Source: Acidimicrobiia bacterium (GTDB lineage: Bacteria; Actinomycetota; Acidimicrobiia; Acidimicrobiales; Bin134). Taken from it: 64,000 nt of DNA. Under the pieces are notes generated by a model. It ran no database searches and had not been told where the DNA came from. It saw only the letters and a program-made list of their open reading frames with translations. A program made the translations under genes and the position numbers. Shown one piece after another: positions 1-8,301 of the stretch. The stretch's first letter is position 1, and every line of letters begins with the position of its first letter. The DNA is taken from positions 1 through 64,000 of the forward strand of contig JAJEGM010000016.1 of NCBI GenBank assembly GCA_022819825.1. The letters run 5' to 3'.

Positions 1-380
1 CCCTCGCCCAACGCCGGATAGAACGTCGCCGGAGCCAGCTCCGCCTCCGCGGGATCAGACACCTCATAGCCCAACTCCTGCAACAGCGTCCGATAAATCG
101 CCGCCTGCATATAACCAGTCGACCAATTCGCCCGAGCCATCCTCACCGTCACACCCTCACCGGGCATGGCCATCTCCTCAGGCATATCCTCCGGCGCCTC
201 ACCATCATCAGACGCATCGGGGGCGTCAGGAGCAGCATCATCCGGAGCAGCATCATCAGGCGCCTCTGTGTCCGGCGCCCCAGCTGGCGCGTCGTCGTCA
301 TCGTTGCCGCAACCAGCAACCACCAGCCCAAAAACTAAGAAAACGGACAAAAGTACCCGCCAAAGGTTTCGCTGTCTCAT
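1..380 (-). CDS. Glycine betaine/choline ABC transporter substrate-binding lipoprotein (OpuAC/ProX-like), 3' part beyond window
   Basis: Only the first 126 residues are present; the gene runs off the left edge. The start is the ATG at 378-380. Residues 1-24 form a lipoprotein signal peptide with lipobox VAGC (Cys24), so the mature protein should be lipid-anchored outside the membrane. An Asp/Ala/Glu/Pro-rich linker follows to about residue 70, a style also seen in other exported proteins of this window. The globular part begins with VRMARANWSTGYMQAAIYR, then a Leu-rich helix ending in LGYEV. This resembles the N-terminal lobe of OpuAC-type quaternary-amine binding proteins. The transporter partners are not visible, so the substrate is inferred from this short stretch. 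Confidence 0.6.
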   Translation of the reverse strand, partial: MRQRNLWRVLLSVFLVFGLVVAGCGNDDDDAPAGAPDTEAPDDAAPDDAAPDAPDASDDGEAPEDMPEEMAMPGEGVTVRMARANWSTGYMQAAIYRTLLQELGYEVSDPAEAELAPATFYPALGE

Positions 381-504
381 TGGTATCCCTCCAATTGCAA
401 TGAAGCCCGACCCGCCACCACGCGCGCCGACCCGCCTAGGGCCAACACCCTAAACCAAACCAGGCCTGAACGCTAGAGACTCTTCGCGGATTGTTGACTG
501 GCCT
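381..504. other. Intergenic region between binding lipoprotein and rhomboid gene
   Basis: This 124-base gap lies upstream of the minus-strand lipoprotein gene and downstream of the rhomboid gene, so it should hold the lipoprotein promoter. I see no convincing promoter hexamers and no hairpin followed by a T-run. Confidence 0.4.
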
Positions 505-1392
505 TCAACGGCGGCGGCGGCGGAGGCGGCGGGCGTGGGCCTCAAGCTGCTTGCGCTGCTTGCGGGTGAGGCTGTCGAGGCCTTGGCTGGATACCTGGTC
601 GAGCAGGGCGTCGATTTCGGGGCTGACTGGGTCCCCAGCCTGGGGGACCGACCGCAGATGGTCTCGACTTCGTCCCCGCCGGTGAGACCGCGAAGAGCGA
701 GTGCTGGTCGAAGACTGGCTCGAGGCCGGGGAAAAGGAGAGCTTGGGAATCCACGTCAGGTTGGTGGCGTAGCCGAAGGCCCGAATGCCGAGCAGGGCCA
801 CAGCCACGGTGCAGGCCAGCACGATCAGGGCGAACCAGTTGCGATTGCCGAGAGCTTGGATGGCGTCGAGCCCGACGATGACGACGGCGATTACCCAACC
901 GGGAATGCCGGGCCAGAACCGGGCATGGGCGTACTGGGCGGCAAACGCCACCAACACTCCCACTTCCACCATGCGCAGGCCGGCCACGAATCCGGTAATG
1001 CCGGTCACCGCCTCCACCGCAGTCACAATCACCGCGGGGACAAGGGTGAGGGCAATGAGGAAGAACGCAAACCGCCAGCGCCCCAGCAGAGACTCAATCT
1101 GGGATCCCAGCATGTAGAAGATGGCGAACAAGATGATGGTCCAGAAATGGGGTTCGTTGGGGATCGGCCAGGTAACCAGCCGCCAGACGTCTCCCTCCAA
1201 CACGCTTCCGAGCGAGAAGTCCTCTGAAACCAGCACCAGCTCGCGAAAGAGCGGGCCAAATCGACCCTCGATTCCCCAGATGATCATGGAGACCACGCCG
1301 AGGCCGACCACAAAGGCGGTGGTTGACACCGGGTATCCCCCGATGCGGAACCAGGGGTCGTCGCTGTAGCCGAAGCGTCGGGACGGATACAT
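505..1392 (-). CDS. Rhomboid-family membrane protein, probably catalytically inactive
   Basis: The 295-residue protein has about six hydrophobic segments between residues 20 and 205, then a Ser/Arg-rich linker and a basic C-terminal helix ending in a run of Arg. The overall layout, with a C-terminal LDxLTRKQRKQLEA-type tail, matches actinobacterial rhomboid-like proteins. The catalytic GxSG motif expected near the fourth membrane segment is absent; the corresponding stretch reads TGFVAGLRMVEVG. No His in a later membrane segment clearly fits the second catalytic residue. It is therefore better described as a pseudoprotease (iRhom-like) than a protease. It starts two bases after the stop of sulfatase copy 1 and is probably the last gene of that operon. 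Confidence 0.7.
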   Translation of the reverse strand: MYPSRRFGYSDDPWFRIGGYPVSTTAFVVGLGVVSMIIWGIEGRFGPLFRELVLVSEDFSLGSVLEGDVWRLVTWPIPNEPHFWTIILFAIFYMLGSQIESLLGRWRFAFFLIALTLVPAVIVTAVEAVTGITGFVAGLRMVEVGVLVAFAAQYAHARFWPGIPGWVIAVVIVGLDAIQALGNRNWFALIVLACTVAVALLGIRAFGYATNLTWIPKLSFSPASSQSSTSTRSSRSHRRGRSRDHLRSVPQAGDPVSPEIDALLDQVSSQGLDSLTRKQRKQLEAHARRLRRRRR

Positions 1393-1394
1393 GG

Positions 1395-3665
1395 CTATTG
1401 GTGGCGCATGGCGTGGGCCATCTCGGCGTCGAAGTCGAATGGTGGGGGCTGACCAGTGTCGATGGTCAAGGTGGCCATGCCACCAGGTGCAGGGGCGGGA
1501 GGGCTGTAGTCGTCACACACAGGGAACGGACGGCCGTAGCCCACAGTCAGAAACGCGCCGTCGGGGGCCCAGTTCATCGACAGGGGCACTGGGTTTTCAC
1601 TCCGGCCAATCTCGGCATCGTCAGCAGTAAGCGTGACCGTGAACAAGCCGCCGTCGGTCGGCGCTACCACTGCACCCACAAAGCAGGCTCCCGTCGGGAC
1701 AGCGGCGGCCGCCCGGTATTCCCTACCGTTCACCACTGCCACCCAGCGGATCTCGCCGTCGGCCAAGAACAGGGCCCAGCCCGAGATCCAGTCGCCCTGT
1801 TCGCAAATGACTCCCGACGCCCCGGCGGTAAGGCCATTGGGGAAAGTGGCCACCGCCCGGTAGCCGCCGAACTGCAATGGCCCGGAGGCCTCGTGAACCT
1901 TGTCGCCGGGGACCAAGTCGTACCGATCCCGCAGCGACATCCAGGGGGCCAGCATGTGGGCAATGCGGTTCACCGAGGTGTCGTCTAAGGGCAAAACCCC
2001 ATTGCGGTCGGCCTCGGCGTCCCACAGCTCGATCATCTCGGCCAGCTTCTCGGGGTGGGTGTCGGCCAGGTTGTGCGACTCGGTGGGATCGGCCACGGTG
2101 TCGAACAGCTCCCACTGGTCGTCGGCGAAGTCGTGGCTGCCGATGATGGCTTCCCGCTCGGCAGCAGTGAGCTGGTTGACGTGATTGGTCACCGCCTTCC
2201 ACCCCTCGTGGTACATGGCCCGGCTGCCCCAGCACTCGTAGTACTGGCTGGTGCGGGCAGCGTCGGGATCATCGTCTTCCAGGATTTGCCGCATGCTGAC
2301 GCCGTCGAACGACATCTGCGCCACCCCGCCGAATTCGGCCGGGGGCTGCACCCCGGCCAGATCCATAATCGTGGGCATCACGTCGGTCACGTGGCTGTAC
2401 TGGTGGCGCAGCTCGCCCCGCGCCGCGATTCCGGCCGGCCAGGAGAGGATCAACGGATCGCGCACGCCGCCCTCGAAGGTGTACCGCTTCCACCGCCGGA
2501 AGGGGGTGTTGCCGGCCAGCGCCCACCCCCAGGGGTAGTGCCCGGACGAGCGGAACCCGCCGAGGTCGTCGTAGTGCGACAGCTCCAGGTCCAGATCGTC
2601 TGCTTCGTCGCTGATGTAGTGGCGGATCTGGTTCCAGCTGCCGTTGGGCCCGCCCTCGGCTGAGGTGCCGTTGTCGGAAATCAGAGCCACCACGGTGTTG
2701 TCGGCCTGGCCGGTCGACTCCAGGTAGCGGAGCACCCGGCCGATGTGGTGGTCGGCGTGGCTCAAGAACCCGGCGTACACCTCCATCATGCGGGCATACA
2801 GCCGCTGGCGATCGGAGTCCACCTCATCCCAGGGCTCCACCCACTCGGGCCGATCCGACAAGTCGACGTCACCCGGTATGACCCCCATTTCCTTCTGGCG
2901 GACCAGCACTTCTTCGCGCCACACGTCCCAGCCCCGGTCGAACTGCCCGGCGTAGCGGTCGATCCACTCCGGGGGCGCCTGATGGGGGGCGTGCGGGGTG
3001 CCGGTGGCGTACCACATCATGAATGGCCTATTTGGGTCGGCCAGCCGCAAGCCCCGCAGGTAGTCGATGGCTTGGTCGGCCAGATCGGCGTCGAGGTGGT
3101 AACCCTCCTCGGGGGTGGCCGGCGGCTCGATATAGGTCTGGTCGCGGACGAGCTGAGGCGTCCACTGGTTGGTCTCCCCGTTGAGGAACCCGTAGTAGTG
3201 GTCGAACCCGACCCCGGTGGGCCAGGTGTGGTAGGGCCCGGCGGCTCGCTGGTCGCGGGGAGTGAGATGCCACTTCCCCACCGCATAAGTAGCCCAGCCT
3301 TCCGCAGCCAGGTACTGGGCCAAGGTCCCGGCCGAATCGGGGATCTGGCCGTTGTAGCCGGGGAAGTTGACGGGCATGTCGGTGAGCATCCCCACCCCCA
3401 CCCGGTGGTGATTCCGACCGGTGAGCAGGCATGCCCGGGTGGGCGAGCACACCGCGGTGGTGTGGAAGTTGGTGAACCGCATCCCCCGGCCGGCCAGGCG
3501 ATCCAGGTTGGGGGTGTCGATATCGGACCCGTAGCACCCCAGCTGGGCGAAGCCGAGATCGTCCAGCACGACCACCAGCACATTGGGGGCATCGGGATCG
3601 TAGGGTCGCGGCACCGGCGGCGATGTCGACTCGGCGAGAGTGAGGCCGATGCGGTGTTCCGTCAT
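1395..3665 (-). CDS. Type I arylsulfatase (AtsD-like), tandem copy 1
   Basis: The 756-residue protein hydrolyses sulfate esters, by family membership. Residues 35-36 (DD) and a later ISDNG motif are Ca2+ ligands. Cys73 in CSPTR is the C-x-P-x-R signature converted to formylglycine by FGE, so this is a Cys-type S1 sulfatase. The N-terminal alkaline-phosphatase-fold domain is followed by a long C-terminal region ending in AMRHQ. The length fits mycobacterial AtsD-type enzymes rather than the shorter Pseudomonas AtsA. No signal peptide is visible, so it is probably cytoplasmic. The reading frame stays open upstream to 3968, but the conserved MTEHRIG start at 3663-3665 gives exactly the length of the other two copies. 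No FGE gene lies in the window. Confidence 0.9.
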   Translation of the reverse strand: MTEHRIGLTLAESTSPPVPRPYDPDAPNVLVVVLDDLGFAQLGCYGSDIDTPNLDRLAGRGMRFTNFHTTAVCSPTRACLLTGRNHHRVGVGMLTDMPVNFPGYNGQIPDSAGTLAQYLAAEGWATYAVGKWHLTPRDQRAAGPYHTWPTGVGFDHYYGFLNGETNQWTPQLVRDQTYIEPPATPEEGYHLDADLADQAIDYLRGLRLADPNRPFMMWYATGTPHAPHQAPPEWIDRYAGQFDRGWDVWREEVLVRQKEMGVIPGDVDLSDRPEWVEPWDEVDSDRQRLYARMMEVYAGFLSHADHHIGRVLRYLESTGQADNTVVALISDNGTSAEGGPNGSWNQIRHYISDEADDLDLELSHYDDLGGFRSSGHYPWGWALAGNTPFRRWKRYTFEGGVRDPLILSWPAGIAARGELRHQYSHVTDVMPTIMDLAGVQPPAEFGGVAQMSFDGVSMRQILEDDDPDAARTSQYYECWGSRAMYHEGWKAVTNHVNQLTAAEREAIIGSHDFADDQWELFDTVADPTESHNLADTHPEKLAEMIELWDAEADRNGVLPLDDTSVNRIAHMLAPWMSLRDRYDLVPGDKVHEASGPLQFGGYRAVATFPNGLTAGASGVICEQGDWISGWALFLADGEIRWVAVVNGREYRAAAAVPTGACFVGAVVAPTDGGLFTVTLTADDAEIGRSENPVPLSMNWAPDGAFLTVGYGRPFPVCDDYSPPAPAPGGMATLTIDTGQPPPFDFDAEMAHAMRHQ

Positions 3666-3741
3666 GAGGTCAGAAGATAGGCGATGGCTACGACGCGAAC
3701 CCCTCGCAGACGGTGGAAGCAGCGCCGGGAGGAGTACACGG

Positions 3742-6012
3742 CTATTGGTGGCGCATGGCGTGGGCCAATTCGGCGTCGAAGTCGAAGGGGGGCGGTTGGC
3801 CGGTCTCGATGACCAACGAGGCCAGGGCCTCGGGTGCCTCAAACGGCGGCTGGTAGTCGTCGCACACCGGGAAGGGGCGCCCATAGCCCACGGTGAGGAA
3901 GGCGCTGTCGGGGGCCCAGTTGGTGGGCAGGGGCAACGGTTCGGCGCCCTGACCGATCTCGGCATCATCGGCGGTGAGCGTCACCATGAACAGGCCACCG
4001 TCGGTGGGGGACAATTCCGCTCCCAGAAAGCGCGCCCCGGTCGGGATGGCGGCGGCAACCCGGTATTCCCGGCCGTGTATCACCGCCACCCAGCGGAGTT
4101 CGCCATCGGCTAAGAACAGCGCCCAGCCTGATATCCAGTCGCCCTGCTCGCAGATAATGCCCTCAGCGCTCTCGGGCAAGCCGTTGGGGAAGGCGGCCAC
4201 GGCGCGGTAGCCGCCGAACTGCAATGGCCCGACGGTCTCATGCACTTTGTCGCCCGGGATCAGCTCATAGCGGGATCGCAGCGACATCCAGGGGACATAC
4301 ATGTGGGCAATGCGGTTGACCTGGGTGTCGTCGAGGGGCAGCACCCCGTTGCGGGCGGCCTCGGCGTCCCACAGCTCGACCATCTCGGCCAGCTTCTCGG
4401 GGTGGGTGTCGGCCAGGTTGTGCGACTCGGTGGGATCGGCCACGGTGTCGAACAGCTCCCACTCGTCCTCGGCAAAATCATGGCTGCCGACGATGGCGTC
4501 TCGGTCGAAGGCGGTGAACTGGCTGACGTGGTTGGTGACCGCCTTCCACCCCTCGTGATAAATGGCCCGACTCCCCCAGCACTCGTAGTACTGGCTGGTG
4601 CGGGCGGCCTCGGGATCATCGTCTTCCAGGATTTGCCGCATGCTGACGCCGTCGAACGACATCTGCTCCACCCCACCGAACACCGAAGGGGGCTGCACCC
4701 CGGCCAGGTCCAAAATGGTGGGCATCACGTCGGTCACGTGGCTGTACTGATGGCGCAGTTCACCCCGCGCCGCGATTCCAGCCGGCCAGGAGAGGATCAG
4801 AGGGTCGCGCACTCCGCCTTCGAAGGTGTACCGCTTCCACCGCCTGAAGGGGGTGTTTCCGGCCAGCGCCCATCCCCAGGGGTAGTGCCCTGCGGAGCGG
4901 AACCCGCCCAAGTCGTCGTAATGGGCTAGCTCCAACTCCAGATCGTCTGCTTCGTCGCTGATGTAGTGGCGGGGCTGGTTCCAAGTGCCGTTGGGCCCGC
5001 CCTCTGGCGAAGAGCCGTTATCAGAGATAAAGGCGATAACGGTGTTGTCGGCCTCGTCGGTGGACTCCAAGTAGTCGAGCAACCGGCCGATGTGGTGGTC
5101 GGCGTGGCTCACGAACCCCGCGTACACCTCCATCATGCGGGCATACAGCCGTCGCCGATCAGGGTCGATGCCATCCCAGGGCTCGACCCATTCGGGCCGC
5201 TCCGACAAAGCGATGTCACCGGCCATGACCCCCATCTCCTTCTGGCGGGCCAGCACTTCTTCTCTCACCACGTCCCAACCCCGGTCGAACTGCCCGGCGT
5301 AGCCATCGATCCACTCCGGCGGCGCCTGATGGGGGGCATGGGGGGTGCCGGTGGCGTACCACATCATGAACGGCCGATTGGGGTCGGCCAGCCGCAGGTT
5401 GCGCAGGTAGTCGATGGCCTGGTCGGCCAAATCGGCATCAAGGTGGTATCCCTCTTCAGGGGTGGCCGGAGGCTCGATGTAGGTCTGGTCGCGGACGAGC
5501 TGAGGCGTCCACTGATTGGTCTCCGCGTTGATGAACCCGTAGTAGTGGTCGAAGCCCTTCCCGGTGGGCCAGAAATCATATGGCCCGGCGGCGAGCTGGT
5601 CGCGGGGGGTCAGGTGCCACTTCCCCACCATGAAGGTGGCCCAGCCCTCGGCGCCCAGGTACTGGGCCAGGGTCCCGGCCGAGTCGGGGATCCTGCCGGT
5701 GTAGCCGGGAAAATTGATGGGCAAGTCGGGAACCAACCCCATGCCTACCCGATGGTGATTGCGCCCGGTGAGCAGGCACGCCCGGGTGGGAGAGCAAATC
5801 GCAGTGGTGTGGAAGTTAGTGAACCGGAGACCCCGGGCCGCCAACCGGTCGAGGTTGGGAGTGTGTATGTCGGAGCCGTAACACCCCAGCTGGGCGAAGC
5901 CGAGATCGTCCAGCACGACCACCAGCACGTTGGGGGCATCGGGGTTGTAGGGCCGCGGCACCGGCGGTGACGTGGATTCAGCCAGGGTGAGGCCGATGCG
6001 ATGCTCCGTCAT
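3742..6012 (-). CDS. Type I arylsulfatase (AtsD-like), tandem copy 2
   Basis: This is the middle of three co-oriented paralogues, also 756 residues and starting MTEHRIG. The Ca2+-binding DD is at residues 35-36 and the formylglycine motif is again CSPTR, in the context TTAICSPTRACLLTG. It differs from copies 1 and 3 between roughly residues 90 and 160 (VGMGLVPDLP; FMVGKW; DFWPTGKGF; FINAETN), where those two agree. Its last 60 residues (PFEAPEALASLVIETG) match copy 3 instead. Its ATG overlaps the stop of copy 3 in an ATGA, so the copies are translationally coupled. Different substrates are possible but not deducible. Confidence 0.9.
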   Translation of the reverse strand: MTEHRIGLTLAESTSPPVPRPYNPDAPNVLVVVLDDLGFAQLGCYGSDIHTPNLDRLAARGLRFTNFHTTAICSPTRACLLTGRNHHRVGMGLVPDLPINFPGYTGRIPDSAGTLAQYLGAEGWATFMVGKWHLTPRDQLAAGPYDFWPTGKGFDHYYGFINAETNQWTPQLVRDQTYIEPPATPEEGYHLDADLADQAIDYLRNLRLADPNRPFMMWYATGTPHAPHQAPPEWIDGYAGQFDRGWDVVREEVLARQKEMGVMAGDIALSERPEWVEPWDGIDPDRRRLYARMMEVYAGFVSHADHHIGRLLDYLESTDEADNTVIAFISDNGSSPEGGPNGTWNQPRHYISDEADDLELELAHYDDLGGFRSAGHYPWGWALAGNTPFRRWKRYTFEGGVRDPLILSWPAGIAARGELRHQYSHVTDVMPTILDLAGVQPPSVFGGVEQMSFDGVSMRQILEDDDPEAARTSQYYECWGSRAIYHEGWKAVTNHVSQFTAFDRDAIVGSHDFAEDEWELFDTVADPTESHNLADTHPEKLAEMVELWDAEAARNGVLPLDDTQVNRIAHMYVPWMSLRSRYELIPGDKVHETVGPLQFGGYRAVAAFPNGLPESAEGIICEQGDWISGWALFLADGELRWVAVIHGREYRVAAAIPTGARFLGAELSPTDGGLFMVTLTADDAEIGQGAEPLPLPTNWAPDSAFLTVGYGRPFPVCDDYQPPFEAPEALASLVIETGQPPPFDFDAELAHAMRHQ

Positions 6013-8279
6013 TGGTGGCGCATGGCGCGGGCCATCTCGGCATCGAAGTCGAACGGGGGCAGAGGGCCGGTCTCGATGACCAGCGAGGCTAGGGCCTCGG
6101 GCGCTTCGAACGGCGGCTCATAGTCGTCGCACACCGGGAAGGGGCGGCCAAAGCCCACGTTGAGGAACGCTCCGTCGGCCGCCCAGTTTGTGGGCAGCGG
6201 CACCGGTTGGGAACCTCGGCCGATCTCGGCGTCGTCGGCGGTGAGCGTCACCGTGAACAGGCCGTCGTCGGTCGGGGCTAAAACCGCCCCCAAAAAGCGC
6301 GCTCCGGTTGGAACGGGCGCGGTTGCCCGATATTCCCGACCGCTTACCACAGCCACCCAGCGGAGCTCACCGTCGGCCAAGAACAGCGCCCACCCTGAGA
6401 TCCAGTCTCCTTGCTCGCAGATAATGCCCTCCGCGTTCTCGGGCAAGCCGCCGGGGAAGGCGGCCACGGCCCGGTAGCCGCCGAACTGCAATGGTCCGGC
6501 CGCTTCGTGCACACTGTCGCCCGGCACCAAGTCGTAGCGGGGCCGCAGCGACATCCAAGGGACATACATGTGGGCGATGCGATTGACCGCGGTGTCGTCG
6601 AGAGGCAGCACCCCGTTGCGATCGGCCTCGGCGTCCCACAACTCGACCAGCTCGACCAGCTTCTCGGGATGGGTGTCGGCCAGGTTGTTCGACTCGATGG
6701 GGTCGGCCACGGTGTAGAACAGCTCCCACTCGTCTTCAGCAAAGTCGAGGCTGCCGACGATGGCGTCTCGGTCGGCGGAGGTGAGCTGGTTGACGTGGTT
6801 GGTGACCGCCTTCCACCCCTCGTGGTACATGGCCCGGCTGCCCCAGCACTCGTAGTACTGGCTGGTGCGGGCAGCGTCGGGATCATCGTCCAGCACGATC
6901 TGGCGCATGCTGACGCCGTCGAACGACATCTGCGCCACCCCGCCGAATTCGGCCGGGGGCTGCACCCCGACCAGATCCAAAATCGTGGGCATCACATCGG
7001 TCACATGGGAGTACTGGTGGCGCAATTCGCCCTGAGCGGCGATCCCGGCTGGCCAGGTCAAGATCAATGGGTCGCGCACGCCGCCCTCGAAGGTGTATTT
7101 CTTCCACCGCCGGAAGGGGGTGTTGCCAGCCAGCGCCCAGCCCCACGGGTAGTGCCCACAGGAGCGGAACCCGCCCAAATCGTCGTAGTGGGACATCTCC
7201 AGTTCTATGTCGTCTTCATCGTCGCTGATGACGTGGCGGAGCTGGTTCCAGGTACCGTGGGGTCCCCCTTCGGCCGAGCCGCCGTTGTCGGAGATCAACG
7301 CCACCACGGTGTTGTCGGCCTCGCCGGTGGATTCCAGGTAGTCGAGCAATCGGCCGATGTGGTGGTCGAAGTGGCTCAAGAACCCGGCGTAGACCTCCAT
7401 CATGCGGGCATACAGCCGCTGGCGGTCGGGGTCCACGTCAGCCCAGGCCTCGACCCATTCGGGCCGCTCCGACAAATCCACATCGGGCGCGATGACCCCC
7501 ATCTTCTTCTGGCGGGCCAGCACTTCTTCTCGCCACACGTCCCAGCCCCGGTCGAACTGCCCGGCGTAGCCATCGATCCACTCCGGCGGCGCTTGGTGGG
7601 GGGCGTGGGGGGTGCCGGTGGCGTACCACATCAAAAACGGCCGATCGGGGTCGGCCAATCGCAACTCCCGCACGTAGTCGATGGCCTGATCGGCCAGATC
7701 GGCATCAACGTGGTATCCGTCCTCAGGACCGGCCGGGGGTTCGATATAGGTCTGATCCCGGATGAGCTGGGGCGTCCACTGGTTGGTCTGCCCGTTGAGG
7801 AAGCCGTAGTAGTGGTCGAAGCCCACCCCGGTGGGCCAGGTGTGGTAGGGCCCGGCGGCTCGCTGGTCGCGGGGAGTGAGATGCCACTTCCCCACCGCGT
7901 AGGTGGCCCAGCCCTCGGCACCCAGGTATTGGGCCAAGGTCCCGGCCGAATCGGGGATCTGGCCGTTGTAGCCGGGAAAATTGATGGGCAGGTCGGTGAG
8001 CATCCCCACCCCCACCCGGTGGTGATTCCGACCGGTGAGCAGGCAGGCCCGGGTGGGAGAGCAAATCGCAGTGGTGTGGAAGTTGGTGAACCGCAGGCCC
8101 CGGGCCGCCAAGCGGTCGAGGTTGGGAGTGTCGATGTCGGACCCATAGCACCCCAGCTGGGCGAAACCAAGGTCGTCCAGCACGATCACCAGCACATTGG
8201 GGGCACCGGGATCGTAAGGTCGGGCCACCGGCGGTGATGTGGATTCCGCCAGGGTCAGCCCGATGCGGAGTTCCGTCAT
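6009..8279 (-). CDS. Type I arylsulfatase (AtsD-like), tandem copy 3 (first transcribed)
   Basis: The 756-residue protein starts MTELRIG at 8277-8279. A further upstream in-frame Met exists at 8366, but that would overlap the monooxygenase gene and break the shared length. CSPTR at residues 73-77 is the formylglycine site and the DD pair is at 35-36. It lacks a signal peptide. It lies 22 bases after the flavin monooxygenase gene on the same strand, so monooxygenase, three sulfatases and rhomboid probably form one transcript. This context suggests desulfation coupled to oxidation of an organic sulfate such as a sulfated sterol, but that is inference. Confidence 0.9.
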   Translation of the reverse strand: MTELRIGLTLAESTSPPVARPYDPGAPNVLVIVLDDLGFAQLGCYGSDIDTPNLDRLAARGLRFTNFHTTAICSPTRACLLTGRNHHRVGVGMLTDLPINFPGYNGQIPDSAGTLAQYLGAEGWATYAVGKWHLTPRDQRAAGPYHTWPTGVGFDHYYGFLNGQTNQWTPQLIRDQTYIEPPAGPEDGYHVDADLADQAIDYVRELRLADPDRPFLMWYATGTPHAPHQAPPEWIDGYAGQFDRGWDVWREEVLARQKKMGVIAPDVDLSERPEWVEAWADVDPDRQRLYARMMEVYAGFLSHFDHHIGRLLDYLESTGEADNTVVALISDNGGSAEGGPHGTWNQLRHVISDDEDDIELEMSHYDDLGGFRSCGHYPWGWALAGNTPFRRWKKYTFEGGVRDPLILTWPAGIAAQGELRHQYSHVTDVMPTILDLVGVQPPAEFGGVAQMSFDGVSMRQIVLDDDPDAARTSQYYECWGSRAMYHEGWKAVTNHVNQLTSADRDAIVGSLDFAEDEWELFYTVADPIESNNLADTHPEKLVELVELWDAEADRNGVLPLDDTAVNRIAHMYVPWMSLRPRYDLVPGDSVHEAAGPLQFGGYRAVAAFPGGLPENAEGIICEQGDWISGWALFLADGELRWVAVVSGREYRATAPVPTGARFLGAVLAPTDDGLFTVTLTADDAEIGRGSQPVPLPTNWAADGAFLNVGFGRPFPVCDDYEPPFEAPEALASLVIETGPLPPFDFDAEMARAMRHQ

Positions 8280-8301
8280 TGGATCAGAAGGTAGGCGTTG
8301 A

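Noticed and set aside
3666-3968. N-terminal extension of sulfatase copy 1 to an upstream Met
   Set aside because: The extra residues are an out-of-frame reading of the end of copy 2, and the MTEHRIG start gives the same length as the other copies.
6411-8237. Long plus-strand ORF (608 residues) opposite sulfatase copy 3
   Set aside because: Gly/Val/His/Pro-rich shadow of a GC-rich gene; similar shadows lie opposite the other two sulfatases at the same offset.
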